Of a stretch of DNA of 64,000 nt, positions 32,352 to 44,700 are shown piece after piece. Each line of letters begins with the position of its first letter. Position 1 is the stretch's first letter. Origin of the DNA: Rhyzopertha dominica (lineage: Eukaryota > Arthropoda > Insecta > Coleoptera > Bostrichidae). The stretch spans positions 37,469,325 through 37,533,324 of the forward strand of contig QCXZ01000064.1 of the NCBI GenBank assembly GCA_025024175.1. Direction: 5' to 3'. Below the pieces are notes generated by a model, which was not told where the DNA came from, made no database searches, and saw only the letters and a program-made list of their open reading frames with translations. The position numbers and the translations under genes were made by a program.

Positions 32352-35300
32352 CGGGGGATTATTTTTCCGATTTTTCTCCAATTTTCACAATTGAATTCAA
32401 CCTGTCAGTTTGACGTGTGGTTAATTTGACTGGATCATGTTTTGTTTTTTATATATAGCAACTACCAGAGAAAATAATCAAAAAATTATCAGTATAATAC
32501 CATGTAGGTTGTACCACGTGACGTCGAATGGTGCAATTCTATTGGTCGATATTTGGGTCGGAAAAATAATCAGTATAATGCATAAGTTTACTTTTTCAAA
32601 GTGATCAATGAATGTATGTATAAAGGTCTTTATACAAACACTAACTTTATAAAAATCATTATTTAATAGGAAAATGTTTAATAAATTAATGTCTACAAGT
32701 TTGTTACCAGCATTCTTGTACAATTATTAATAAAACGTCATGATTCAGTTTATCCTTAATCCTTCTTGGTTTTCGAAAGTAGGCGTATTTTTGTTGGTGC
32801 GCTAAACACAGTCTCAAATTTCAAATATACCCTGGAAACGTTTGGTATGAAACAATCCATAAGTGTAAATAAGTCCCAGATCAGCTACAGCCTATATAAT
32901 CGGACAGGGAATCCAGCAATATGTTAATTTTGACTTTCGCACTAACAACAAAGATATAATTAGAAATTAATAATGCGTAAACCAATTCACAAATACGTAG
33001 ATCAGTAAAATATAAAAAACCAACTCAAATTAAGTGATCTAATTGAGTCAACTTCTTGGCAATACGGAGCTATAAAGGATTTTTAGATTGATTCAGCGTA
33101 CCATAGCCGTTTTTGCCGCTCCCCGAAATACCGCCGGGCCGACTACGTCTACACCGGGTTGGGAAGTGACATATTTGCTGCTAGCCGTGCTCTCAAGCAG
33201 CGCGTGTTAAGTAGTCTGTAGTAGTAGTCGTTCAAGCGCGAGAGATAATGATAATCATCAAACTCTCTGGTCATTTAATTTAGTTCCGATTTTCATCGAC
33301 TCATCTCGCGACTGTCAGACTGTCAGAGTTGCCATCCTTTTCCGATTTGATGGTTGTTGAATGAACACATCCGCATTTTGGTTGAAGATTGTAAATTTGT
33401 AAGAAACTGTGTAATATAAATTACAATTGTTGATTGTTTGTTTGGAATACCCATTGAGGGATTTTTACACAAGTTTCGCTATCGAATGTAACTGGATTTT
33501 CCAGGATTGTTACTAAAACGGAAATCATCTACACTAGGCCGATTAAAAACTCAAGGTACGTGAATATGGTGTAACGGTCATTTAATTTCGTAATGTTCTA
33601 TTAACAGTCTTTTAGGTGATTAAGTTTCACTAACGATGCATTTTTCCAAATACATTTTTATTGTCATTTTGCTTATATTGGTACGTAATGCTAAAACGCT
33701 AATTCGGCGGTGTAATTCAAAATAAGTTTGTCCGATTGCTGCATCCGGTTCTGCATCGAAAATATCTTCACCTTGGTTTCTTGCGTCTGAATGTGGCCTT
33801 CCTTTACCTGTCAGGTATCAGTACACTAGTTGAACTGAGGGCCTGAGTGAACGCTGAAAAGCGGGGACGTAGTAAAATAAATTTCGGTAAAATTCCAACT
33901 GCATAAAGCAGGATTTAATATTTTACTACAAATTGTTGTCGTCGACATTTTGGTAGTTCATTTCGTGAGTGAGATTTAGTAATATTTCGAGACCCTTAGC
34001 CTTCGTCGATGATAACAATCAGCTGACGCTGGATTCGCCCAATTCACTACAGCAGCCATATTTCCTGACTTAACAATCTTCAGTTTAATAAATCCGAGTG
34101 TGAAAAGCCCGCCTCCATATAGGGCTTTTTTTCTACTTACCTGGCAAAGAAAACCAAAGAGAAAAGAGAGCGAAGTCAGCTGGACTTACACAACGCCTTG
34201 TGGAAAATTCAGTGTTTTCCGGGATTGGNCTGGTTGAGTATNCAATCTGAGACGAAGCAGCGGCGATAGATTTGAGTCTGGCTCGGCTTACGTAACCATC
34301 CAGTGTACATTGAGCTCTGCCCTGAAGGATGTGGTATGTCTTGGACCTAGGCTGAGTACAAAATTTTGCGTTGTGTCGTCTTACTTACCTCACGTCGTTC
34401 ATTTGAAGTGATCGCTAAGACTTTTGTGTGTATTGCTATTTTGTATTGACTGCCATAGTAGAGATCACGCCGAATCGAGAATTCATTTCGTGTTTTGTAG
34501 CATTGCGTGCTTACATTTTAAGATAATACGTACCTTTCAGTTACCGGTCAAATTATTTGTAAAAGAATATCGATTGATTCATTACTTACCTGATTATTCT
34601 GTATTTTTTCATTATACCTTATAACGTAGTTTTCTTGTATAGTTTATACTGCATTTGATATATATTTTTGTGGCGTTTGTACTAATTGATAAAACTTTAA
34701 CTTTATTTTGAAGCCTTGTGCTATTGGTTTTCCAACGATTATTAATATGAATGCGCACTGATATGTTTGGAAATTGCAGTAAACACTGGGATTAACTTGA
34801 TTTCGTACATCCGGCTTTATATCTAATAAATTTAAATTCTAAAAATCCATTCAAATTTAATTTCAACCAAAGTGTGCCACTAATTTTTACTCCTGTAATA
34901 AACGCTTCGTAATAGTCTTTTTTTGTATTTCCGCAAACCTACTGTCACTGTTATTTTGATAATTTTTTGTCAGTGATTTATCGGACAACTTTGTTGGGCT
35001 TAAAATTATCTGGCCCCTTGGCTCCCTTTTTAATTTTGAAATTAGCTGTGAAGTTTGAACGTAGCCCACTCCTACAGCTAGTCGTGGTATTTGCCCATTG
35101 CGTGAGCGGTATACACCTGTATAATTATTTTGCAGTTCAATAATAATTTTTGTTTCCTTTTTTTGTTTTTATGATTCTTACGTTTTTTGTAATACGTGAT
35201 AATGGCAAACACTTTTCGCAACGCATTTGAAACGGGAACTTATTCGTTGTATGTTTTTTCCCTTTTTCTTTTCTCTTATTGCTGCGGTGCAATTCTTTGA

Positions 35301-35935
35301 TTACCCTGTGGGGTGATTGAACTCCTGAAGCATACTGGGAAGCAGACTTCCTTCAGGACAATCAAACGGTCCAAGGACATCTTGTTTTGCGGCATTCCAT
35401 CCAGTGGGACTTAACCTGTTTTACCGGTGAACCTTCTGGAGTTCCTGTGAGCTGCTAAGCCAAGAACGTAGACTGCGCTGGAACGTTGAATCCCACAGAA
35501 AAGACTAGCTTTTGTACACCTTTTATATACGGGTATTTCACAAGGGTTAATATGGGTGTATATATCTTGGTTTAACTATTTTAAATGTCATATCAACAAT
35601 TGGCCCCTGTAGTAGCATTGAATTATAATATGATACGCGGTTGTTATTACTGTCACATATGTACATGCAAACCTTTTTATTTGAAGATAAGTATCTCGGG
35701 AGTATGCCAGTGCATTAAAAATGCGTACTTCATTATCAAGTATCGAGGTAGGAAAAGTGAGGGATTCGCGCTCTCTCCTATCAACTGTCTTCGTAGGTGG
35801 TTTACACGTTCGCTCCAGCAAAAGATCAAGTACCTTAAAAATTGAAAACTGATCCATATTCTCAAAGTCGAATTATAATTAATGAATTCTTCTTTAAGGA
35901 AATTATTCTTCAAGTGTAATTCACTATATTCTTTT
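32352..35935. other. No gene recognised
   Basis: AT-rich DNA with a few GC-richer patches (33.11-33.25, 34.20-34.35 and 35.28-35.50 kb) that open no recognisable frame. A short palindromic AAAGCCC...GGGCTTT occurs near 34105-34132. Confidence 0.4.
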
Positions 35936-35945
35936 ATTGTAGAGC

Positions 35946-35976
35946 GCTTTCGACTACAAGGTAGTCACCGTCAGTA
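35946..35976 (-). ncRNA. Hammerhead core in left inverted arm
   Basis: Minus strand CTGACGG (35968-35974; CTGACGA in the right arm), stem II GACTAC...GTAGTC (one central mismatch) and GAAAGCGC. One substitution in the first box probably weakens it. Confidence 0.6.
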
Positions 35977-36182
35977 CAACAAAGGTAAAAATAAAGAAAA
36001 AAGAAACTTTTATAATTCGTTTGACAAAGTGAAAAAATTTAGAAACCCGCAAACTTGACTACAAACCAAAAGTAACCTACATGCCAGCAACACGAACGTA
36101 ATATTAATTTAGATCAAATCAATAGTTTAGAACAATACAACTGAAATTATAAGAATCATTTAGAATAGTACAATTTTGTTCG

Positions 36183-36345
36183 CAAATAATTTTATAGATT
36201 TCAATAATAAAAGTTTTATACAAAAGTCTGGTTTAACTATGGGTTCTTCTTTTAGTCCATTTCTAGCTGACCTTTTTTAGGATAAATTAGAAACAGATAT
36301 TTTCAAGAACACTTGTTTCTCTTCTCATATTAAATTCTGGTGCCT
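36183..36345 (+). pseudogene. Penelope-like RT fragment (GLTMGSSFSP block)
   Basis: The plus strand encodes FANNFIDFNNKSFIQKS, GLTMGSSFSPFLADLF, one in-frame stop, then DKLETDIFKN. The GL-MGS-SP-LAD pattern is the RT block just before the catalytic YVDD of Penelope-like elements. The YVDD part does not follow, because a LINE fragment begins about 50 bp later. Upstream RT domains are absent: the left inverted arm joins directly. Confidence 0.75.
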
Positions 36346-36398
36346 TCATGTTTTCTTACTTTTATTAAATCATTACATGCTTCTATAAATTTCAGTTA

Positions 36399-36960
36399 TG
36401 AAACAGAAATTAATAATCGAATTTCCTTGTTTTCGCATAGAACATACTTGGATGTACGCGTTAAGAAATTGTTAAGTGACACAATGGTGTTGTCTCACTT
36501 CAATTATTGCAGTGAGGTATTTTTTCATGTCTTGATGTAGCCACTAAGGCAAAGATACAGAGAATACAGAATGCGTGCCTCAGGTTAGTTTATGGGATCG
36601 GGAGACGTCAACATATATCGCATAAGCTGGTGGATGCTGGCTGGTTGAACATGGATAAGAGATTTTTGCGGCGAGTGTCTTGCTTGTATCATAAGGTAGT
36701 TTACCTTCGGACTCCACTCTACCTTTATAATAAAATAATTTTTCGTAGTGACGTTCATAACATTAACGTCAGGTTCAGGGGTAAGCTGAGTCCCCCATTT
36801 CATAACTCATCGTTGTTTGAGAGATCGTTTTCAGTGCAAATTTGTAAAGTTTACAATTCTCTTCCTAATAACTTAAAAACTCTTGAACCTGAGAAATTTA
36901 AAAGACATCTGCGGGAGTTTTTCAATGATTAATTTTGGTGCCGTGGGGGGGTGTCTATGG
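36399..36960 (+). pseudogene. Non-LTR LINE (CR1/jockey-like) RT C-terminal fragment
   Basis: The encoded protein includes the RT thumb/C-terminal block of CR1/jockey-type LINEs: KLLSDTMVLSHFNYCSEVFF, then KIQRIQNACLRLVYG, RRQHISHKLVDAGWL, and a C-terminal domain ending VYNSLPNNLKTLEPEKFKRHLREF. A single frameshift lies near 36535; the last 120 residues are otherwise open to a natural stop at 36930. It sits between the RT and linker parts of a Penelope-like element in the same orientation, so it is most simply a 5'-truncated LINE insertion into that element. No poly-A tail or TSD could be marked with confidence. Confidence 0.78.
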
Positions 36961-37029
36961 CATCTATTCATCTGATAAATAATTGTTTTATATATAGTTT
37001 TAGGTAATCCACTTGTTATTCCTTATTTT

Positions 37030-37690
37030 TCTTTACACCCTTATTCACACAAAATGACCGTTTTTCATTCACTTTTTAATCGACTTTTTAAAATACCACT
37101 GTCATTAAATGCTTTCGAAAAAGAATTGGGTGTAATTCCCCAAATTGCTTTCAATAACTATTTTCCAAATTATTTTATAGAAAAACTCTATTATAAGTAC
37201 TTGACAAAATTTATATATTCTTTCTGTACAACTTATTTTGATGAAAAAGTTAAGGTTTGGTTTCCTCTTAAGTTTGCTAGTAAAGTCTCAGTTACCCTAT
37301 CTAAATTATTTTCTTCTCATGGAATAAATATTGCTTTTTCTGCTGTAGGCAGTGTTTTCCCGTCTTGGCTGTGATATAGACTAAATTCCAGTTTTAAATA
37401 ATTTAGGCATTTATAGTTTTTCATGCAATGATTGCAATTCAGTTTATGTTGGCCAAACGGGAAGATCTTTTTTAATTAGAGGTAAAGAACATTTATAACA
37501 ATTCCATAAATATGAAAATACAGATATTGTAACAACAAATTCTTCGTTAGCTAACCATTTATGGTTGAATAAACACACTGCCACGCTAGACAATTTAAAT
37601 TCATTACATTTGTGCAGTAAAGCCTCAAAATTAAATTTTACTGTTTTAAATGATTCTTGTAATTTCAGTTGCCCCCTGTTCTAAACTATT
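37030..37690 (+). pseudogene. Penelope-like linker and GIY-YIG endonuclease
   Basis: 37054-37374 encodes the Penelope linker (FNRLFKIPLSLNAFEKEL, IAFNNYF, FIEKLYYK). After a frameshift near 37375, 37391-37494 encodes the GIY-YIG nuclease: LGIYSFSCNDCNSVYVGQTG, RSFLIRGKEHL. GIY and the YVG form of YIG are both present, with the downstream Arg and the KEH Glu/His region. The frame then hits a stop and continues as SSLANHLWLNKH and ends in CNFSCPLF. The GIY-YIG nuclease nicks the target DNA during Penelope insertion. Here the protein is broken at two or more places, but the nuclease motifs themselves look intact. Confidence 0.82.
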
Positions 37691-37831
37691 TATTTGATCT
37701 AAACTAATATTACGTTTGTGTTGCTGGCATGTAGGTTACTTTTGGTTTGTAGTCAAGTATGCTTGTTTCTAAATTTTTTTGACTGTCAAACGAATTATGA
37801 AAGGTTCTTTTTTCTTTCTTTTTACCTTTGC

Positions 37832-37868
37832 TATACTGACGATGACTACCTGGTAGTCGAAAGCGCAT
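37832..37868 (+). ncRNA. Hammerhead core in right inverted arm
   Basis: CTGACGA (37836-37842) and a perfect stem II GACTAC-CTG-GTAGTC (37844-37858) are followed by GAAA (37859-37862) and GCGCATC. This core pattern with GAAAGCGC is one seen in Penelope-type hammerheads. Stem I and the exact cleavage triplet are not clear from sequence alone. Confidence 0.7.
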
Positions 37869-37879
37869 CCATTAGCTTA

Positions 37880-39293
37880 GTGACAAAATTTTATGAATTA
37901 TATGAAAGACTGTAATCACAACTTCACGTTTAGTTTTATCAAAATAACACAAAAATATTTTTTGCGTAAATATCTTTTTTATGGAACTTCGCTTATCAAA
38001 CGAGAGGTTTTCAATCACAACTGGTCATATGATTTTAAACAAACCCGTATCTAGATTTCTTTGACTTGTCTTAACCGAAAAAAGTATCCACACATGTGCG
38101 ACCTTTAGATTGATATAAATTATGAATGAACTTTGCCACAATTTTCACACCAGACACTCCTTGGAACACGACGCATTAAGTTATCCACTCCTCTTATCGT
38201 TAGCCACCTAGAGAGACAACACGCCGTCAGATGCCTAGCCCTGACGTCTTCATTCCTCCAGGGCATACAGGAGTGAGGGGATAGCGACGTTACATCTATG
38301 AACTTCAATGCCTCTGAGAAATCATGACGAACTCGTGGAACATGCAGCGAATTATGACTGACGCCATAGCAAAATTACAGGGAGCTTGGAGTGCCAGTCA
38401 CGACATATTTTTGTTGTTTTTTTTTTATTTGGGATTATGAAAGAAAAATAATATTGTCTGAAGTACGCATCACTCGGAGGTAATTTATACAAAGGAACCC
38501 CGAGGAATGCTCCCAACCCATAATGGATTACTTACGGTAACAGAAAATAAAAGAGAATCGCATAGGCGTACAATCTTCCAAATAACTTAAGTTTGCTTTT
38601 TGAGGACACTAATCAATAATAGTGTCAACCAAAAAGCTAAAAATCTTCAATGTTGCCTAATACGTAAGCTACATGCTATATGTTAACAATCCTTTCTACC
38701 TGTATTTTAGTACTTTAACTTTCGGAGCGGCTTCTTGTGGTTAGGTATGTGCATAATGTCAATTAATCGATTGGAAGAAATATCGAATCGAAGTATCATA
38801 TAGAATCTAAAATATCGATATTTTGAATTCCAGTCTAAGAATATATAAAATATCGATTCGACTTAAGTCCAAAACTTTTTTGAGCATTTTGCCCCGAATT
38901 CATATTGCATCATTAATTGGAATGTGCGTAGCCTCTATAACTAGAGGTCTATAACGTTTTTCACATAAGTTTGCAGTTACGCAATGATTTACTTGTTTTT
39001 ATTGCCACCACAACATACCTGGGAACAGACAATTCATTGGTGCAGAACGACTGTGACATTTCATTTATGTTGGTACTGGCGTCCACGGTTGTCGGATCTT
39101 TTGACACTGACGCTGTCGATTGACATTTCACTTTGAATGTCAAAGCGTGTTTACGACAGTTTGTGTGATTTTTGTTTTATTAGGGTTGCGTTAGGGTTGG
39201 TGTTCTGTAAAATCAGTTTTTTTTTTAACTAGCCGTGGTCCGTTCGTGAAAACAACTTAAAACAAGCAGGTTTTCTACTACGTGTGGAATAAC
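37880..39293. other. No gene recognised
   Basis: A GC-richer block at 38120-38310 opens a 62-codon minus-strand frame without known similarity. A patch of ATATCGAT-type palindromic AT-rich sequence lies at 38765-38860. Confidence 0.4.
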
Positions 39294-40281
39294 ATGCCAA
39301 AACCGTTAAGCAGCAGAGCCAACGAAATGGTTCTTTCTTTGATTTTTTACTTTGAGAAAGAGCTAGAGAATGGGGGACCATTACTGCCACTGTAGTCTGT
39401 TAGAGAAGTNAGTATATAATGATTGTTTTTTGCACAGTACAAAATACCTAACCTACAAATCTACATTGAAATTTGTAGCGTGTGGCAAACACGTTAGACT
39501 TAAACTTGTCTACTGTAAACTGTAAACCATTTGTCAGCGAGTGCGAGGAGTGGAAAGCCAGTGTGCAGTCCAAAAAAGAAACGACTAACTTGTCTTCGTC
39601 TCAGCAGTTGCAATTCGTGATGTCATATACGATCTGTACAAAGAAAGCAAGTTATCAAGGTCAGCATTTAGAACATTATTATTAATGTGTTTTATATTTC
39701 AGAAGTAAACATAACCTTATCTACTCTTTCCATAAAACTGAAAGAAAAGCATCTATTTGTTGGGAGCAAATCATCACTGTGGAGGTTAATAATTTCCATG
39801 GGCTTTAAATACAAAAAAGATGANCCCCGCCGTGTTTTAATGGAAATTACTGACNTTGCTTCAAAGCGCATACAATTTTTGCACTCGTACAAACAACTTC
39901 AAAGTCAAAATCTGTACCAGTTTGTTTTCTTTGTTGAAACATGGATATTCCAAGAGATAATTGCTCTTTCTTGGCAAGATACTGATGTAAGATCAGTGAA
40001 GTCAACTAAAGTGAATGGTAGAAGGTAAGTTAATTTTATACAAATGTCAACTGTGTATTTCTGAATGTTTTGAATTACATTGCAGGTACATTATATTGCA
40101 TGCTGGGAATAAAAAAAGCTTCATCAATGGTGCAGAATTGGTATTTTCATCTGCCACAAAAGACACAGACTACCATGGTGAAATGAACAGCGAAAACTTT
40201 TTCCGATGGTTACTTAAAAATTTAGAGCAACCATCGGTTATTGTTATGGACAATGTACCCTACCAGTGTCGTCGAGAATAA
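39294..40281 (+). pseudogene. IS630/Tc1-mariner-like DDE transposase, four exons
   Basis: Exons are proposed at 39294-39407, 39479-39659, 39703-40024 and 40086-40281. The first joins PLLPL, stop, SVRE to RVANTLDLNLSTV, a helix-turn-helix of the VRERVA-L-S-TV type. Introns 39408-39478 (GTNAGT...TTTGTAG) and 40025-40085 (GTAAGT...TTGCAG) are canonical and restore reading across AG|G; the middle intron is uncertain because exon 2 is frameshifted near IRDVIYDLYKES. The catalytic part has FVETW, where DETW is expected (first Asp is Val), then RYIILHAGNK, DYHGEMNSENFFRWLLKNLE and VIVMDN (second Asp kept). It ends early after VPYQCRRE. An in-frame TAG at 39393 and lost Asp make it inactive. It resembles DDE_3-type transposases common in insect genomes. 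Confidence 0.7.
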
Positions 40282-41279
40282 GCCTTGCATGTTTTGCATT
40301 AATACGTCAATAAATAAAATTTGTTGTTCAAAATATTCCACTTTTAAGATAACCAAATGCTTTTATGTTTAAATTTTATTGTTTCTGATTTACTTCCCTT
40401 TTCTGATTAATAAATGTTTTAAATGCTGGACAGTGTTCACACCATACATTTAAGACTGTGGTGTTCACAGTTTGTTAATACTGCTAAAACGATTTAACTC
40501 CCGCTATAAACAGCTCCTGTTTGTCACTCTCTTTATGCCAGTAGTTATAACCATAACCTCAATTTGAATATATACGACGTGTTTCTATTCTGTAATTTAT
40601 AATTTTAAAGTAGAACAGCTTGTATATAGAATTTCTGAAATCTAAGAAACGTTTTAACATTAACACGCGTGCAGCAGGATATCACAGCTTCACGGCAATT
40701 TTACCCATTTATTTACGCTTTGCGTATAATAAATCACGGTTAAGAGTTAAAATTTGCGAGGCAAATTGAGCAAATTAGGAACAGTGCTACCACGATACAC
40801 TGTGCTCCCATGAAATTGCACCATGACGTCTAAATATAATATTTTACGCACTAAGCGATGCGGAATTGACAGATCAAATGTCAATGTTAATCTGTGAGGT
40901 TAGTTTGCTTGTCAACCAGCGGCAAACCTGGCAACAATGATAACAAGTGACATTATGACGTAACTGCAAACTTATATGAAAAAACGCATAGTTGGAAACA
41001 TAGTAAACCCGAAAGCAGATTTGCAATTCCCTTAACTACTCTATATTATGTAACGTCGTTATACTTTTTATTCGACACAAAGTTCAGCGTATGATTTAAA
41101 TACATTTTATTTTTATATTTCACTACATAATGTGAAGACGACTATTTTTTTAAGTAAAATGGTATTATTTATTCAAAGCTTAAATATTAATACTAATTTC
41201 GTTTTGTGAAATATGTAACAACTTTTACATTATTTAAAAAAGGTTTATCTATTTGTTGAATTTTTGTGCCACACCAAAA
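40282..41279. other. No gene recognised
   Basis: AT-rich sequence following the transposase pseudogene. No terminal inverted repeats paired with sequence before 39294 were found. Confidence 0.4.
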
Positions 41280-41770
41280 AATTCCTAATATTTCGTGTCT
41301 TAGAATATGTTGCACGAAATAATTTATCCTCCAATTTTAACGCTACCTAAATCCTAAATTTATATTTCACTTGAAAATGTGTTCATTGTTTATTTCGTCT
41401 TTTAAAATATGTTGTCCGAATTTATCGGTTTCCCAATTTTAACGTTACATGAATTTATCTGGCACTTGAAAGATATGTGCATAATCTTAATTCGTTCCCT
41501 CTTTCTGTACAAATGGGGAAACGTCGCAGTTAGAAAGAGGGAGACAATTTTCATTATCTAACTATAAAAATAACTAGTTTGATTATAGCANATTATCATA
41601 ATGAGAATAGTCTGTCTCTTTCTGANTGCGCTGTTTTCCCTTTGGATAGAAANGGAGAGCGAATNAAAATTATTTACTTACACGTATTTCAAGTGCCAGT
41701 TAAATCCGTGTAACGTTAAAACTGGGTAATGGAAAATTTCGGAAAAAATATTTCAGGAGACTATGAAATC
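41280..41770. repeat. Inverted-repeat element, about 160-bp arms, with a partial direct copy
   Basis: Left arm 41400-41565 and right arm about 41600-41765 are inverted copies sharing TTTTAACGTTAC, GGCACTTGAAA, a GAAAGAGGGAGAC-type block and TTTCATTATC. The stretch just upstream, 41288-41372, is a direct copy of the start of the left arm offset by about 107 bp. It is non-coding and probably a MITE with a partial tandem duplication. Confidence 0.65.
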
Positions 41771-44700
41771 GTACAAAATTCAATAAAGAATTAAGGCCGC
41801 GAAACGTGTAAATAAAATAATTTCCAGTCCAATATGAATTAGAATAACTATCAATAATGGTAAAATTATAGAACCCTTGGGTGTCAAATATTTTAAAACA
41901 CGAAGTTTTAAGTNACATTTAAATGCTTTTACAATTTATTTGTTTCAATGAAATAAATGCCTTACTTATTTGAAGTGACACTTTAAATTGGGAAACTTAT
42001 TTTGAGAATACATCAAATCAGTGTTTACAAGTTTAAACTAACACTAAAATAAATACTCTCATAACCATAATAGAAATTTTGTGAGCCGAATTAATTTTTT
42101 CTCCATAAGAAATGTAGTGAGTTGGGCACAAATTAAATTGGTACTCGATTTTACTTAACAAAAATAGTTCTATTTTGTGCAATGAAACATAAAAATAAAA
42201 TATGATTATATGATAAACAGGACTTCGTGTTGAATAGTATTTGGTAGTATTTGCACTTGTTCTTTCTATACAGAAATTGCAAATAGCAGAGAAAGCAGCT
42301 GAGGCTGTCTTTTGTGAAAATACTTTATAAAAAGTAGACGAGATAAACTTGCTAAATTTATCAAATGCGAAAAACAAATACGTTGTAGTTTCAATACCAG
42401 CAATTTAACAGACTATAGAACGTAGAAAAAATATAGCATAACATTTGCTCCTACATACCTTGTTGGTACTGACTTGATGTTATTCTATACCATTACAGCA
42501 TGTGATCCGTATTAATGAAGGTTGCATTGCAACTCATGCAGCGTGTCTCAAACTTTGCGAAGTACTAAATGTTTATGGAAACCACACCACCAATAATAAT
42601 AGTATGTTCCTTTTTTGTTTTCGATTTTCTATTTCTCTGCTATGATTTTTCTATTTTAAACACATGTATTTTTGTATACTTGAAATGTTACTTTCAATAG
42701 AACGTCCTGTACACTACACTATATTTTTTACTTCCTGTTTGAATTAATAGAGGAATATTAGCATAATATTGCATAATAACATTTAAAAGAAAATGAAGAA
42801 TATGAAGCATTAACGTGCACCACTGCGTAAGAAAAGAATAATAACCCAAGGATGGATTTTTCTCTCTAATAATTAGAAAGGTATGGTGCTTATTTTTTAA
42901 TTAGGTTTAAACATGGACATCTATTTTATATAAGGCTGTTTATTTATTTTGCGCCTCTATACATTTTAACAGTTCCTGAAAAGTTCTTAAAAACTGTTGG
43001 TTATCATTTCTTGTGTTGATTTTTTCGTCCAGGTCAGTTCACCACTATATCCAATATTGGCAGATGGGGAGGAGCAGTTCTATCCAAAAGTGACCAATGA
43101 TATGAAGAATTGATGTCAATGACTCTTTTGTGAGCCCTCTGTATTTGTAGAAGTCTTCTGCGAGTTCGTGTCTTGTTTTGATTTAAATCATCATAACGCC
43201 TTGTTTTTTTTTGTATCCGGCTCGAAGGACCTTGTCGATCTAAATTATGTTTGTGGAATAGAATGCTTATTAATATAGTTTTTTTGTATATAAAAGTCAA
43301 TGAGTTGTCGATTAAATATAACACATATAAAACATGGCAATGTGATTTAAAATTTCAACATGTCTGCCCTAACTATTCTGTCTATTATAATAATAGTCAT
43401 ATTCGCCACATTCACTGTTCACAGTATATTTAATATATTTTGAATAGACTATTCCGTAGACATATCAAAAGCCTTTACTAAATTAACAGAGACCGCTGGT
43501 TGTACCTTGTTCTCGTCCTAGTTTTCTGGTGTTATTAGAGCTATAATAACCTCGTCTAACTCTAAACTGTAAAATTTCAGCACGTTTTTTTGAACTGTTT
43601 GGTTTAACATTCCTAAGTTCTTTAATGTTATTTAATACGCTGGATATTAAGAAAACCGATTATTACTCAAATCATTGTAATTTAGGATGATAAGTTATAA
43701 TGCGTTTGTGAACATACCAGATTCCCCGTTTTTGTAAACACCATTCGGACAAAAGTACTTTGCAAATTTCTACATTTAATACAGTCACACTCTTCCGAGG
43801 CATTTTTCTTAAAACAAATCTTTGTGGTTATTATTTCGTTATGATAAACGACTTCATAAATATTTCTCCATAAATTAAGCCCTGGCTTTTAAAACACACT
43901 TCCAAACTTTTTAGTGCTACGCAATACATCATTATATTTTTTCCACGGATAGTTTGAATAACTTATTAAATATTGTGGCGCTCGTTTGCAAGTACCTATT
44001 GATTTATTCAGTTGGCGTCGAACAAGCAGCCTTGACAATGTCCATCGTGATTGCTTTCAACAGCAGTACCCCTAAAGTTTACCACCAACGCATAGTAATC
44101 ATCCGCGGTAGTTTGTTGAAGAGTCTCGAGACTTGTAAGTAAATTTTTTCATACAAAGCTACGACGGAACTTTTAAACGAAGTTGTATGGGTATATGGAG
44201 CAACTTGCGCAAAACTCCGAGACCCTGTTAAGCGTGCTACTCCTAATTTATTTTTCGCCTAATTTGCCTGCATGAAAATGCGTGGTATGAAATGAGTCTT
44301 GGGAAGAATATTATCAACAGGTTCTGCATTTTGTTTTATTTAAAGACAAATTAATAAGACTTTCTTGTTATTTACTAGGAGTCAATGTAAACAAATATTT
44401 ATAATATATTCTGTTTTTCCGTGTGCTTGCATAAATGTAAATCATATACAAATGGCAGCTTATTACTAAAAATATAAAATGATTGAAGGTATGGTTAATT
44501 GAAATTTATTTGGACATAAAGCTTTTAGGTTCAACTCCAGTTCAAATTACATAAATCTTAAGGCTAGAAGCAAGTAGGATATACCATATTCATGTTTTAA
44601 AAACCTTAAAAAATTTAATTTCGTCACCTTAAAAGTTTTTATACAATGTGCGTATTCTGCGTATCTAGAAAATAAACACGTACACTTAACATTCCGATAG

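Larger units (their letters stand above)
35942..37868 (+). mobile_element. Penelope-like element with inverted hammerhead-bearing ends
   Basis: The outer 235 bp (35942-36180 and 37635-37868) are inverted copies at roughly 85-90 percent identity. Each carries a hammerhead core at its outer edge. Inside, on the plus strand, lie Penelope RT and GIY-YIG pieces in the right order, interrupted by a LINE fragment (36.40-36.96 kb). The left arm is an inverted copy of the element's own 3' end: it includes, in reverse, the codons for the ORF's last residues (CNFSCPLF). Inverted terminal arrangements are a known peculiarity of Penelope elements. Confidence 0.8.

Noticed and set aside
38120..38308. 62-codon minus-strand frame ending in a CENCG motif
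   Set aside because: A lone CX2C with no second zinc-binding pair and no family match.
43034..43324. 96-codon minus-strand frame with basic RRR-rich stretch
   Set aside because: It vaguely recalls the C-terminal tail of retroelement ORFs but has no diagnostic motif; not enough to call.
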